From assembly GCA_000277445.1 (NCBI GenBank), contig AJWJ01000228.1, forward strand, positions 1 to 36,093: a DNA stretch of 36,093 nt, read 5' to 3'. The translations under genes and the position numbers were made by a program. Source of the stretch: Polysphondylium violaceum. Lineage: Eukaryota > Evosea > Eumycetozoa > Dictyosteliales > Dictyosteliaceae. Shown here one piece after another: positions 20,555 through 30,736 of this stretch. Under the pieces are notes generated by a model that saw only the letters and a program-made list of their open reading frames with translations, had not been told where the DNA came from and did not search any database. The number at the start of each line of letters is the position of its first letter. The stretch's first letter is position 1.

Positions 20555-21443
20555 ATGATTCAAAAAGTTGGATATTATACTAAGCATAAATGGTTTACTA
20601 AAAATCATATCTATGATTGGGTTTCATGTCTTAGTATATTTGTAGTTGAACAAATTTTAACCAATTTTGTTATCAACCCTCGTATTAGATATGAACCAAC
20701 CAACTTTACATTGGTTGACTATCCATTAATTCCAGATATTGTCCCAGCTTGGTTACTTTTGATCATATGTATTTTACTACCATTGGCTATATTTGGTGGA
20801 TTTTATGCTTATTATAGAAACTCTCATGATCTACATCACGCTGCTTTGGGTCTAGTTCAAGTAAGTAGTAATATTAGTATTGATGTATTAATGTATTAGT
20901 GTATTAGTAGTATTCGTGTATTAATATAATCTTTAGACATTTACAGTTACAATGTTATTTACAGATTTTTTAAAAATCATTGCTAGTAGATATAGACCAG
21001 ACTATGCAGCTAGAGTTGCTTTGGAGGGTGTTGCATCAAGATTAGCTAGAGACGGTAGACTTTCATTCCCCAGCGGACATTCATCACTATCGTTTTCATG
21101 CATGGCATTTCTGTCGTTTTACATTGCAGGCAAAACAAAGGTATTTAGAAAAGATGGTGGATCCATGTGGAAAGTTTTACTTTGTTTGGTGCCATTTATG
21201 ATCTCATCTTTGATTGCAGTGTCGAGAACAGTCGACTATCATCACGATTTCTCTGATATCACTGCCGGTGCATTCATTGGTCTCTCGTGTGGTGTTTTTA
21301 TTTATTTTGTAAATTTCAATTCTTTGTTCTCCAAAGAGTGTGCACTTCCAAAATCAAGAGTCAGTCCAAATTATGCAAAGGATCATGGTTTGTTATACAG
21401 TGAAAGAGAATACACTTCTTTAGCAATCTCTTCTGATTTATAA
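20555..21443 (+). CDS. PAP2-family lipid phosphate phosphatase
   Basis: Model: join(20555..20860, 20937..21443), 270 residues; the intron is 76 bp, GTAAGT..TAG, phase 0. The family dephosphorylates phosphatidic acid, lysophosphatidic acid and related lipids at membranes. The three-part active site is complete: K115-x6-R122-P123 (KIIASRYRP), P147-S-G-H150 (PSGHSS), and S198-R199-x5-H205-x3-D209 (SRTVDYHHDFSD). About six membrane segments are visible, for example WLLLIICILLPLAIFGGF before motif 1 and AFIGLSCGVFIYFV near the end. The size and the short loop between motifs 1 and 2 resemble the plant LPP / animal PLPP4-5 group more than the larger LPP1-3. The tail (RVSPNYAKDHGLLYSEREY) is cytosolic. 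Confidence 0.92.
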
Positions 21444-21611
21444 TATATTAAAATATTAATTTAATAAATATCGATCTTGTCTTTTTTCATTTTTAAAGAA
21501 TTTAAAGGCAACACATAAATCACAAAATATTACTTTATTTCTTACTTTACACTTGACAATAAATTATTATTATCCATTATTACATAAACTACATCGCAGC
21601 AACTTCTGAGA

Positions 21612-23192
21612 TTATTGATATGCTTTACTTGAAAATTGATAAGACATTTGCCAACTTGTTTGATCAAAGGGTTTTGGTACAGGGTTAATATCGATGATGA
21701 GGCATTTTGAGCTTAATGGTTTTGATTTCACAATGCCATCGAACAAGTCTTTTTCCCAATAACAACCAATATAAAGATTTTCTATTGTTGTATTGTTTTG
21801 TAACAGAGATGAAATAAAGTCTTCATTAATAAATGGGTGTTGTTGTTTTGGTTGGTCAATACCCCGAAAATCTAAGTACAATGTTTTAATCGATTTATTA
21901 TTTGATAACGAATCCAATAAATCATCTATTAATTGTTGATTCAGTGTAGAACCATAGTGACAACATAGGCTATGACCAATACTTAATTCGGTTAGTGTAG
22001 TATTTGTTTTCAATAATTGTAAACATTCTTTCCATAGTGATCTAGAATATTCTGGAATGTTTAAAGGACCAGATTGGCATCTGGGACAATATTTATGATT
22101 ATCTTCATTAATTCCCTGGCCATCAGTTGTATCCATAAGATTAAAATCATAGTTAATTTCATTATTATTATTATTATTATTAATATTATATAATGCTGAT
22201 AAAAAATGAAATTGAAGATTAAATTTAAAAACAGCTAATCTTGTTGATCCGAGCAATCTATAGAGTGAATACAAAGGTATGTAACCTCGATCAATAACTA
22301 CACTTTCAAATGAAAGTTTAGATAGTGAATGAAAAAAGGTAAGACGAGCAGGATGTGAATAATTTGGTGAATAAAAGTGAAGTGAATTTGGTCGTAAAAG
22401 ATTGATTAATCTATAGATAAAGTTGAAGGATTCATCACCTCTACATGAACAATGATTCATAGACTCAAAATGTAGAGTTTTAAATTTGAATGTTATTGCT
22501 TGAGTATCTGACTGAATATTTAGTTCCCTGGAAGAAAATAGGTCCAAAAAAAAGTTTACATTGATTTTGTCTATTCTTTTAAGCTTGTTTAAAACTTCTA
22601 AATTGTGATATGACGGGAGAACTGAGTTGGGAGAGTCATCATCATCATCATCATCGTCATCGTCATAATCGTCATCGTCATCGTCAATATCATCATAAGC
22701 ACTATTAACGACTGTAATAGATCTAAGAGAGGTGCATTGATTTATCTTTTCAAAACAATCACCAATCTCTGCTAATCCAACATTTATATGCTGAACTGAT
22801 TTTTTAGTGAGTATTTTAAAGTCACTTATTTTCTGTTCCTTTTGTCCCTTTTGTTGTTGTTGTTGCTGACCACATGATAAACTTCTTTTTCTTGAACATT
22901 TGTTATCATCATTCTTTCTATCATCTATGCTAGCATCATGATGAACATCATCCCCACTAGAGCTATCATATTCGTCTTCATCTTTATCATGATTTAAAAA
23001 GTTTATATGCACATTAGAGTGTGAAATCATCAGTTCTCTTGTTATTAAAAACCATTGTTTATTTACCAAAGCAAAGTTTGATCCCCAAACAAATGAAAAC
23101 TTTTCACCGCCACGACAATAATCAATCAACTCTCTTTTACTTTCGACCCAAACATGAGAGAATATTAGTTTTATTAGATATGTTGATAACAT
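21612..23192 (-). CDS. F-box-like / leucine-rich-repeat protein, dictyostelid type
   Basis: A single-exon gene of 526 residues. The first 55 residues (LSTYLIKLIFSHVW, later FALVNKQWFLITRE) follow the F-box pattern found at the start of many dictyostelid LRR and FNIP family proteins, which suggests an SCF ubiquitin-ligase adaptor, though this F-box call is weak. The middle has a Gln run (QQQQQKGQKEQ) and a long Asp run around 167-190. Residues about 395-500 hold LRRs of ribonuclease-inhibitor spacing: NTTLTELSIGHS, NKSIKTLYLDFRG, NTTIENLYIGCYW. A short Asn run sits near 335. Such proteins expand by lineage in dictyostelids, so orthology is doubtful. Confidence 0.7.
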   Translation of the reverse strand: MLSTYLIKLIFSHVWVESKRELIDYCRGGEKFSFVWGSNFALVNKQWFLITRELMISHSNVHINFLNHDKDEDEYDSSSGDDVHHDASIDDRKNDDNKCSRKRSLSCGQQQQQQKGQKEQKISDFKILTKKSVQHINVGLAEIGDCFEKINQCTSLRSITVVNSAYDDIDDDDDDYDDDDDDDDDDSPNSVLPSYHNLEVLNKLKRIDKINVNFFLDLFSSRELNIQSDTQAITFKFKTLHFESMNHCSCRGDESFNFIYRLINLLRPNSLHFYSPNYSHPARLTFFHSLSKLSFESVVIDRGYIPLYSLYRLLGSTRLAVFKFNLQFHFLSALYNINNNNNNNEINYDFNLMDTTDGQGINEDNHKYCPRCQSGPLNIPEYSRSLWKECLQLLKTNTTLTELSIGHSLCCHYGSTLNQQLIDDLLDSLSNNKSIKTLYLDFRGIDQPKQQHPFINEDFISSLLQNNTTIENLYIGCYWEKDLFDGIVKSKPLSSKCLIIDINPVPKPFDQTSWQMSYQFSSKAYQ

Positions 23193-23437
23193 TTTAATGA
23201 ATACTAATGTTAAAGGAGGATTTTGTTATTAATATGCAAAAACTCCACCTCTTTTTTTTTCAAAAACCACCATTTTAACAGAATTTTTTTATGCCAAGAA
23301 ATCCTCTTTTCCGCGATTGTGGTAAAATATCTATAAACTATAAACTAAAAGTAATAATTTAGAAGCCAATATACAGATATATAGAGAATAGTACTATGGG
23401 CAGCTATATATGTAATGGCACAAGGAGGCAATGATTT
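23193..23437. promoter_or_regulatory. 5' flank of the LRR gene
   Basis: The LRR start at 23192 is preceded on the gene strand by A-rich sequence. No distinct motif was seen apart from a TA-rich stretch at 23330-23395. Confidence 0.3.
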
Positions 23438-23722
23438 TCAATCATAAAAACCATTTGTTGCTCTAAGATTCAAATTGTCAGGGATATCATTCATTTGTTC
23501 TTTTAAACATTGTGCTTGACCTTGAATTTTTCCAACAAAGAGAGGGCAAAATAAAGAAGGTGAATGACTTCTAAAATCTAATAAGTTTTTCAATTTCAAG
23601 ATTATTTTCTGGCCTTGGGGAAGAAAACTATATTCCTTTGAAGAGATAAAAAATTTTTCAAAATTTTTTCAGCTTGCATCGCACAAAAAAATAAAAAAAA
23701 TGACAGCTTGCAAATCATTCAT
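23438..23722 (-). CDS. inferred small protein of about 71 residues, unknown
   Basis: A minus-strand frame is open from 23668 down to a TGA at 23438-23440 and reads like protein: EYSFLPQGQKIILKLKNLL, DFRSHSPSLFCPLFVGKI, QGQAQCLKEQMNDIPDNLN, LRATNGFYD. It has no suitable in-frame ATG, so it is easily missed. A model with exon 23722-23705 (MNDLQA), intron 23704-23636 (69 bp, the usual size here, T-rich, GTCATT..AAG) and exon 23635-23438 keeps the frame, but GTCATT is a poor donor. Alternatives are an upstream exon I did not find, or a pseudogene. A 9-base direct repeat TGCAAGCTG occurs at both 23704-23712 and 23669-23677. It lies between the LRR gene and PIG-F, divergent from PIG-F by 73 bases. 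I do not recognise the family. Confidence 0.4.
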
Positions 23723-23795
23723 TATTAATAGTCTGCGAATGAAACACAATTCGACATACATACATATGTAGAGATAAAGCAATTAAGTCAATAAT

Positions 23796-24743
23796 ATGTT
23801 GTTTCAAAATCTAAATAGTTCATCTTCAAATGTCCAAACAAACAATATAAACAGTAGTAATGGTGGAGGTGGTATAAGTATTACCACTTTGAATCAAAGT
23901 ACTGGTTTAACAGGTAGCAGTAGTGGAATCAATACAAGTATGGGAGTCAGTATAAAAGCAAATAGATTTCATTTATCAATAAGCTACTTGGCAACTGCAT
24001 TACTTATCGTTTTATTTACATCATCTTTGATACAAATTGGTATTACTTTTGAACAAAATACCGTGTTGGCTCAATTCTTTTTAAGCATTTTTATATGGAC
24101 TTTACATTTACTATTTTCACTGTACATATATCCCATGGGTACTAAATATCAAAAGCTAATTAGATCAATCAATGGATTGGCTATTGGTAGTGTCATATGC
24201 TATTTAATTTGTATACTTTATGGTGCTCCTTTATTCAAGTATGTTTATAATGACAGTGACAATGATATTGTTATTATTATTATTATTATTATTATCAGCA
24301 TATTAACCTTATCTTTAAAAAATAACAACAACAACAACAACAGAGGAATATCTAGAACTTTTTTTTTCGGATTTTTATTATCATCAATGGTAACAGTACC
24401 AACATCGGTACTCTTAGGATGTAATCCCCATGCTTGGAAAGATTTATTTTTTACACCAACGTATGTATAGAGTTTATTTTATGTGCTCATAAAGAATATA
24501 AACACTCACATCTCTATTTATATCTCTAGACACAATAGTATATATGATACATGTTGTACAATTATAGTAGTTTTTAGTATTATTGGATCATGGATTGGTG
24601 CATTTCCAATACCATTAGATTGGGATAGACCTTGGCAAAAGTGGCCAATTTCTTGTATTTATGGTTCATTGGGCGGTCATATATTGGGTCTTCTAGTTTG
24701 TTCAATTTACTCTTTATTTTATAAAGAAAAAAAGAGTAATTAA
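23796..24743 (+). CDS. pigF: PIG-F, GPI-anchor biosynthesis subunit
   Basis: Model: join(23796..24238, 24344..24460, 24530..24743), 257 residues. PIG-F stabilises PIG-O and PIG-G, which add ethanolamine phosphate to the GPI anchor in the ER. The diagnostic stretch is IGAFPIPLDWDRPWQKWPIS near the C-terminus, as in human PIGF. Several membrane segments are clear (LATALLIVLFTSSLIQIGI, the region ending ICYLICILYGAPL, LGGHILGLLVCSIYSLFY). The N-terminus carries a Ser/Asn/Gly extension of about 50 residues, a dictyostelid habit. For the first intron two acceptors keep the frame: CAG at 24343 or TAG at 24355. I chose CAG because it leaves six residues between GAPL and TFFF, as in the human protein. 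The intron carries ATT and AAC microsatellites. Confidence 0.85.
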
Positions 24744-25711
24744 ATTATTGAATATATATTAAAATATGTATTTTAAAACTTTTTTATTATTTATCAGAGA
24801 AGATATTTTTTTTTTACTCTTTCTAGTTGAATTTTATGTTATTGTCAATCTACTACAGTTTGGACCCAACCAAACATTGAAAGATTTGGCCATGATATTC
24901 AATTAGATCTTTTGGAATTACATTGTCTATATAAAAATCAGATCAACAAAACGGGTGTCTAAATCAATAATAAGCATCCTCTTACATCATTTTATCTCTC
25001 ATTAACTCGGCCTCTTTTTTACCGATCATCCAAATTTTTTTGGGAACTTTTGATTTTGCCGAAAAATATTTTTTTTTATTAATTTTCTTCTTCAGCAGAT
25101 ACGAAAAGTCGCCCATCCCAGAGAATCGTTCGTTTTTTTTTAAATTTTTTTATTATTCTCTTTCCCCTTTGTCGAAACAACAAAGAGGTATAGTTTATAT
25201 CCATAATATATATTCACGAAAAGAATATTTAGGTATGTGTATTGTGTATTCAATATCTTTATACGACTATCTATTGTATCATATGTGGATTACTATACTG
25301 TCTTTCAATCCAACTTTTTTGATTTCAACATAGATCTCTGAGAAAATATAATATATAATTATAGGTTGGACAACAACACCACACTCCTTTTTTTCGTAAA
25401 CTATCACCATAAAAAACATATGGTTAGTTAATTTAAAAACAAATACCCCTAAACAACATCAACCCCTCATTTCGATTTTTTTTTTAAATTTTTTAAAAAA
25501 TTATTTTTTTTCTATTTTTTTTTTAGTATTTGCAGTTCACAACTGTCTGTTTTCCAATATATAAGCAAAAGATTTAATTTACTAAAATTTCCTTCATTTT
25601 CATTTTTCCTTTTTTCTTTTTCAATCTCTAGATTAAACAACACACACACGGTGCGCACCTTTCCAATAAATACATACACACAAATACATACATATATATA
25701 ATAAATACAAA
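24744..25711. other. intergenic, PIG-F 3' side and PRPP synthetase promoter
   Basis: No firm gene. At 24834-24962 (+) a 42-codon frame reads like protein (TTVWTQPNIERFGHDIQLDL, LELHCLYKNQINKTGV) before a stop, but it has no start or splice partner and may be a remnant. GTATGT at 25233 and TATAG before 25364 could delimit a 5'-UTR intron of the PRPP synthetase gene; this is inference. A perfect 10-base palindrome GGTGCGCACC (25650-25659), unusually GC-rich for this window, lies 52 bases before the next ATG. Confidence 0.35.
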
Positions 25712-26737
25712 ATGGGTGATAGAATTAAAATTTTAACTGGTAATGCACATCGTCAACTTGCTGGAGAGATTGCCGAAGATTTGAATCTTTCATTGGGTAA
25801 AGCTCAAGTTGGTAAATTTTCAAATGGTGAAACCTCTGTCATGATTAGTGAATCTATTCGTGATATGGATGTCTATATTATTCAACCAACCTGTAATCCA
25901 AATGTAAATGACAACTTGATGGAGTTGTTAATTATGGCCGATGCAATTAGAAGAGCCTCTGCCCATAGAATCACTGCCGTCATTCCATGTTTTGGTTATG
26001 CTAGACAAGATAAAAAAGATAAATCTAGAGCTCCAATTACTGGTAAATTGGTTGCCAATCTTATTGAAACTGCTGGTATTGATAGAGTTATCACTATGGA
26101 TTTACAGTATGTATTGTTTATTTTATCTACGCTTAGAGTATACATCTTATTAACACATATATATGACTATACCTATAGTGCAAGTCAAATTCAAGGTTTC
26201 TTTAATATTCCAGTAGACAACTTGTATGCAGAACCACAAATCATTAAATATATTAGAAAATACATTCCAGGTGAAAAGGTTATTGTTTCACCAGATGCTG
26301 GTGGTGTAAAACGTGCCAAATCAATCTCTGATAAATTGGATGCAGATTTAGCCATCATTCACAAAGAGAGAAAGAAGGCCAACGAAGTATCTGGTATGAT
26401 TTTAGTTGGTGATGTTAAAGATAAAGTTGCCTTGATTATCGACGATATGGCAGACACTTGCGGTACCTTGGTATCTGCTTGCGAGATGCTCATTAGCAAG
26501 GGTGCCATCAAAGTCTATGCTATCGTCACCCACGGTGTTCTCAGTGGTGATGCCATTAAAAAACTCAATGAATCCTCTCTCACTGAACTCATCATCACAA
26601 ACACCATCCCACACGCTGAAAAAGCTGCCCAATGTCCAAAACTTAAAACCATCAATATTTGTCACACTCTTTCTGAAGCCATTAGAAGAACTCATCATGG
26701 TGAATCTATATCTTCTTTATTCTCTGATTCTAAATAG
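25712..26737 (+). CDS. Ribose-phosphate pyrophosphokinase (PRPP synthetase), class I
   Basis: Makes PRPP from ribose 5-phosphate and ATP, the entry to purine, pyrimidine, histidine and NAD synthesis. Model: join(25712..26106, 26179..26737), 317 residues, close to human PRPS1 (318). The intron is 72 bp, GTATGT..TAG, and is required: it splits the His codon of the conserved [11 protein letters not shown] (H132), and read-through would destroy that motif. Catalytic flexible loop HKERKKANE is at 193-201. The PRPP-binding loop DDMADTCGT is at 220-228. [12 protein letters not shown] is at 169-180. Other features are [10 protein letters not shown] near the N-terminus and [20 protein letters not shown], which contributes to the ATP site. 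Nothing is missing. Dictyostelids have several prs paralogues, and I cannot say which this is. Confidence 0.95.
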   Translation: MGDRIKILTGNAHRQLAGEIAEDLNLSLGKAQVGKFSNGETSVMISESIRDMDVYIIQPTCNPNVNDNLMELLIMADAIRRASAHRITAVIPCFGYARQDKKDKSRAPITGKLVANLIETAGIDRVITMDLQYVLFILSTLRVYILLTHIYDYTYSASQIQGFFNIPVDNLYAEPQIIKYIRKYIPGEKVIVSPDAGGVKRAKSISDKLDADLAIIHKERKKANEVSGMILVGDVKDKVALIIDDMADTCGTLVSACEMLISKGAIKVYAIVTHGVLSGDAIKKLNESSLTELIITNTIPHAEKAAQCPKLKTINICHTLSEAIRRTHHGESISSLFSDSK

Positions 26738-27222
26738 ATATAGTAGTAGTAGTAATACATAGTACATACACACACATAAACATACATATATATACATACA
26801 CTTTTTTTTTCTTTTTTCTTTTTTTCCAAAAGTACTTTTTTTTTTACTCATACACATATTTCCAATATTCGAATATTTATAAAAAAATACTATGATATCA
26901 ACACCTAAAAAGGTGTATGCCAATCTTTTTAATAAAAATAAACTATAATTTCCGATTATATACAAAATTATATAATGCAAAACATCAATATCAATTTATT
27001 TATTTGTTATATTTATTTTAACCAAATCGGATAAACAAACAATGATCGAGAATGTTATTTATTGCAAAGAGAGATAGAAGATCCTCTTTTTAAAAACAGC
27101 AAGTCTATGATCCGATAAGATTCATATGAGAACATTTTATTGGGAGATGAAAAAAAAAAATTCACCCAACAATAAAAAAAAAAAAGAAATGTTCATTTTC
27201 ATTTATATTTTTCATATTCAAA
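26738..27222. other. intergenic, no gene seen
   Basis: CA/TA dinucleotide runs follow the PRPP synthetase stop (26755-26800), then T and A homopolymers. AAAATG-type spacers precede the thioredoxin start. No coding or RNA signal was seen. Confidence 0.4.
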
Positions 27223-27723
27223 ATGCTCAAAGTAATTAATAGTAGCTTTGCAATTTCATCAAGAGTTTGTTTATCATCTGCTGCTAGCACAGTCAATAAG
27301 GGTGCACGTCTCTATTCAACTTCTAAAGTCACTACTCAAGATTTTGAAGAACTTGTCTTGAAATCAAAATCACCTGTAGTTTTAGATGTATATGCAGAGT
27401 AATGTGTTTTTGTGTTTTGTTGTTTAGATCATTATCATGATTATCATACAAATTCTAATAGATATCTATTACACAGTTGGTGTCCACCATGTAGAGCTTT
27501 AGAACCAGTTTTAAAAAAAGCAGTTGAAGGCAGAAATGGAAATGTTAAATTATATAAATTAAATTTCGACGATAGTCCAGAAATTGCCGAAAGATACAAC
27601 GTAATGAGTATTCCTCACGTATTTGCTTTTTCAAATGGTGAAGTTGTCGATCAATTTGTTGGTGCACTTCAAGCTCCTGCTATTAACAAGTTTTTAGATA
27701 AATTAGAATCAACTCATAAATAA
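27223..27723 (+). CDS. Thioredoxin, probably mitochondrial, with WCPPC active site
   Basis: Model: join(27223..27398, 27477..27723), 140 residues; intron 78 bp. The first exon begins GTAATG at its donor and the codon for D59 is split. Residues 1-35 (MLKVINSSFAISSRVCLSSA, then KGARLYSTSK) are rich in Ser, Lys and Arg without acids, a typical mitochondrial presequence. The thioredoxin fold follows: VVLDVYADWCPPCRALEPVL with active site W60-C61-P62-P63-C64, and the cis-proline P105 in NVMSIPHVFAF. Mitochondrial and cytosolic thioredoxins normally have WCGPC; WCPPC is more usual in nucleoredoxin and TlpA/ResA-like proteins. Overall length and lack of insertions still fit thioredoxin. It is expected to reduce disulfides in the matrix, probably with an altered redox potential. 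Confidence 0.85.
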
Positions 27724-28291
27724 ATAATTTAATTAAATTGATATAAATTTAAATTAACGCATATGGGAGGATATATAGATAGAGGAGATGAATCAATTTA
27801 AATATCAGTAAAATCGGTTGTTGGTAATTTATTTTCCTTGTTGAAAAAAGTAAATGATTACAAATCTACGAGATCAACAACAACAACAACAACAACAATC
27901 AAAGTGTTGTTTCTATTATTATTATAATAAAGTATGATCTATATCTAAACGAATAACTAAACAATCAACCCCCATTTGACATTTTGATATGATCAACCAT
28001 CCCTTGGAATATTTAAAAAAAATGGGTGGGTTGGATTATAAAAAAAAAAAAAAAAAACAAAAATTATTATCTAAAAACACTCCCCGCCTATGTATATTAA
28101 TAATAATAGATAGTTTGTAATATTTATTCATTTATTTAGTCAACTTTTTCTATTTTCGCATCCACACCTATTTCATTTATTCATTCTCTATACTCTTCTT
28201 CTCCAGACACTCCTCTACTCTTTTTTATTTTCTTTTTTTATAAATTACTTTGTGTTTAGATATCTGTATCAAAAAGAGATAAAAGGAATTA
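27724..28291. other. intergenic, CAA repeat and promoter of ripA
   Basis: No gene seen. A CAA trinucleotide microsatellite lies at 27869-27898 and an A homopolymer at 28040-28058, preceded by ATGGGTGGGTTGG (28021-28033), a weak G-box-like word. C/T-rich sequence leads to the ripA ATG. Confidence 0.4.
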
Positions 28292-30553
28292 ATGGCAGTA
28301 TTCAGTGAATTGAATGATGTTGTACATCAATTAAGATACAAGACACAGATATTTTATGAAACATTAAAGAGAGACAGTATAGCAGAGCAATTGTACAATT
28401 TCTCAAATGAAAGCACATCAGACATTGATCCAGATACACCATACAGTAAAAGTTTAGAAAAGGATTATTCAAACCTAATCTTTAAAGGTGTTATTAATCC
28501 AAATGGTGCCAGTACACCTCCTCCTCAAATAGCATTTTCACCACCGCCTCAAAAGCAACAACAACAACAACATCAACCACCACCTGTAGTTATATCACAA
28601 CAACAACAACAAAAGAGTAATACTATCACCACCAATACTAATAGTAATAATATTGTAACAAGTCCACAAACAAACTCTACTACCAATTCAGTTACATCTG
28701 AAGGATCGACGACTATATCAACAACCAATACATCCACTAGTACTGTCACATCTACCAATACATCCACCAATACATCCACCAACACATCTACTATATCATC
28801 ACCCATAGAAACCTCTTCCACTGCCTCTTCAGCAGCATCACAACAACCTCAACCACAACAACAAACAACAACAACAACTGCATCAAGACAAACTATACCT
28901 GTACCACAACAACCAATACACAAAGATCCATCACCAAAGAAATGTAAAATAGTAACTTTTTCAGGTACATCTGTAAAATTAAACAAAAACTTACCAGGTC
29001 AAAAGGGTAGTACTACCAATACTGCAACAACAGCAGCAACAACCACCACCACCAATAACAGTACTACAACAACCACCAATAACAATAATAATAATAATAA
29101 TAATAGCAATAATAGCAATAAAACAACTGTAACACCAACAACTACCATTACAGAAAATACCAATGGACCTGTGTTTGTGTTTGTCAAAGAACAAATCACA
29201 AAGAGTGTAGGCAATAGTAACCAAGATTCACTTTTAACCAAACTAGTTAAACCACACGACACTGAAAAGGATTCATTTAGTGAGTATGGTGATATTATCC
29301 CACCACCCGGCATTGGTATTAGTATTAGTGTCCATTCTGGTGTACCATCTATTGGGCTACTCAAGTTTAGAGTCATTGAAAAGGCCACAGTCATTCAAAC
29401 CATTGTTGGCGCACTTAAAACCTATTTCTCGAGCACCACCAATAACACCAACAACTACAACTCTTTGTTTGCCGATCCCAAAGCATACTATCTCAGAATC
29501 GCAGACTCTGACGGAAGAATTGACGAAGACTACCCCACACTGGATCCCAACCAATTGATCTACAAGTTTAAGGACGAGATATTTATTCTATGCTTGAATC
29601 CAAAATACGAACCCAAGGGTCGTAGCAGTAGCTCCAGCAGTAGCAGCAGCAATTCCAGTGCAAGTGGATTCAATATCAACAGTTCAAACAGTAACATTAA
29701 CGCCAACAACAACCTCAAGTCTAGCACAGGACTTCAAGCACCACATGACTCCAAAAGGACACATACACGTCAAGCCAGCACCAACAGCACATCGTCCATT
29801 GCCACCAACGGAGGCAGTGCAGGCACCATTCCCGACTCTTTTCTTGTGGTCAAGATCACTCTACCAGATAGCAGTATAACAAAGGTTGCCTATCATCCAG
29901 AGATGAAGCTACGTGAGCTTCTCTTGAACACGTGCAAAAAACGTAAACTCTATCCCAGTGAACACTACTTTACACTCGAGGGTGGCTCCACAGTCAACCT
30001 CAACATGACCATGGACCAATTGGGCAGTGGCTCTGACTTGATCCTCGTCAGCAATATACGCAAGTCTATCAGTGGCGGACTTGGCGACGGCACATTTTCG
30101 CCCACCGGTGGCAATGGCAATGATGGCGATGGCAGCAATCTATCCGATGGACCAACTGATATATTTTGGTATGACGCCTTGGCATGGCAATACAAGACCT
30201 ATGAGGTTGTAAAATTAAAGAAATATGGTTCCAAACAAGAGAGAATCCTCGGTGTAGATAAAGAAAGAATTATGAACAATTCACCCAAAGAACAAGAAAC
30301 CAAAAGACCCGCCAGACTAATCAAAGATATTTCAAAGGTTGCCTTATTAGATAAACCCAAAAATTTTACAATTGAGTATAATGATGGTAAATCTTATATT
30401 TACGAAGCAAAATCTCATCCATTAGCTGGTATTTATTTTATTTTATTTTATTTTATTTATTTAATTTTTTTATTTATTTATTACTAATCATTTTTTTTAA
30501 AAATCTATCTAGTTGAAATTGTTGGTAAAATAAATTATATCCTTGGAAAATAA
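28292..30553 (+). CDS. ripA: SIN1 homologue RipA (RIP3), TORC2 subunit
   Basis: Model: join(28292..30428, 30513..30553), 725 residues; intron 84 bp, GTATTT..TAG. In Dictyostelium, RIP3/RipA is the SIN1 subunit of TORC2 and binds Ras to control chemotaxis, cAMP relay and PKB phosphorylation. Residues 1-70 (VFSELNDVVHQLRYKTQIFY) resemble the SIN1 N-terminus. Residues 75-290 are Gln/Thr/Asn/Ser low complexity. The CRIM domain spans about 292-436, with AYYLRIADSDGRIDEDYPTL matching SIN1 closely. A Ras-binding domain is at about 517-588 (FLVVKITLPDSSITKVAYHP). The PH domain is at about 623-725. The tiny last exon supplies the final PH helix VEIVGKINYILGK; without splicing the frame runs into a Phe/Ile/Leu-rich intron translation. 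Confidence 0.88.
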
Positions 30554-30736
30554 ATATTTATATATAATAATTATTATTTATTAATTAATAATTCCTTTTC
30601 TTTTTCTTTTTTTTTCTTTTTTTTTTTTTTTGAAAAATTAGTGATTTTTATCTAATTGACAAGATTTTTTTTTTTTTTTTTGATCAATATCTTTGTCAAT
30701 TTCGTTTATTCATATGATATAGACATTTAGAAAAAA

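Noticed and set aside
25040-25333. 97-codon plus-strand frame before PRPP synthetase
   Set aside because: Phe/Ile/Tyr-rich translation of T tracts; better explained as promoter or 5' leader.
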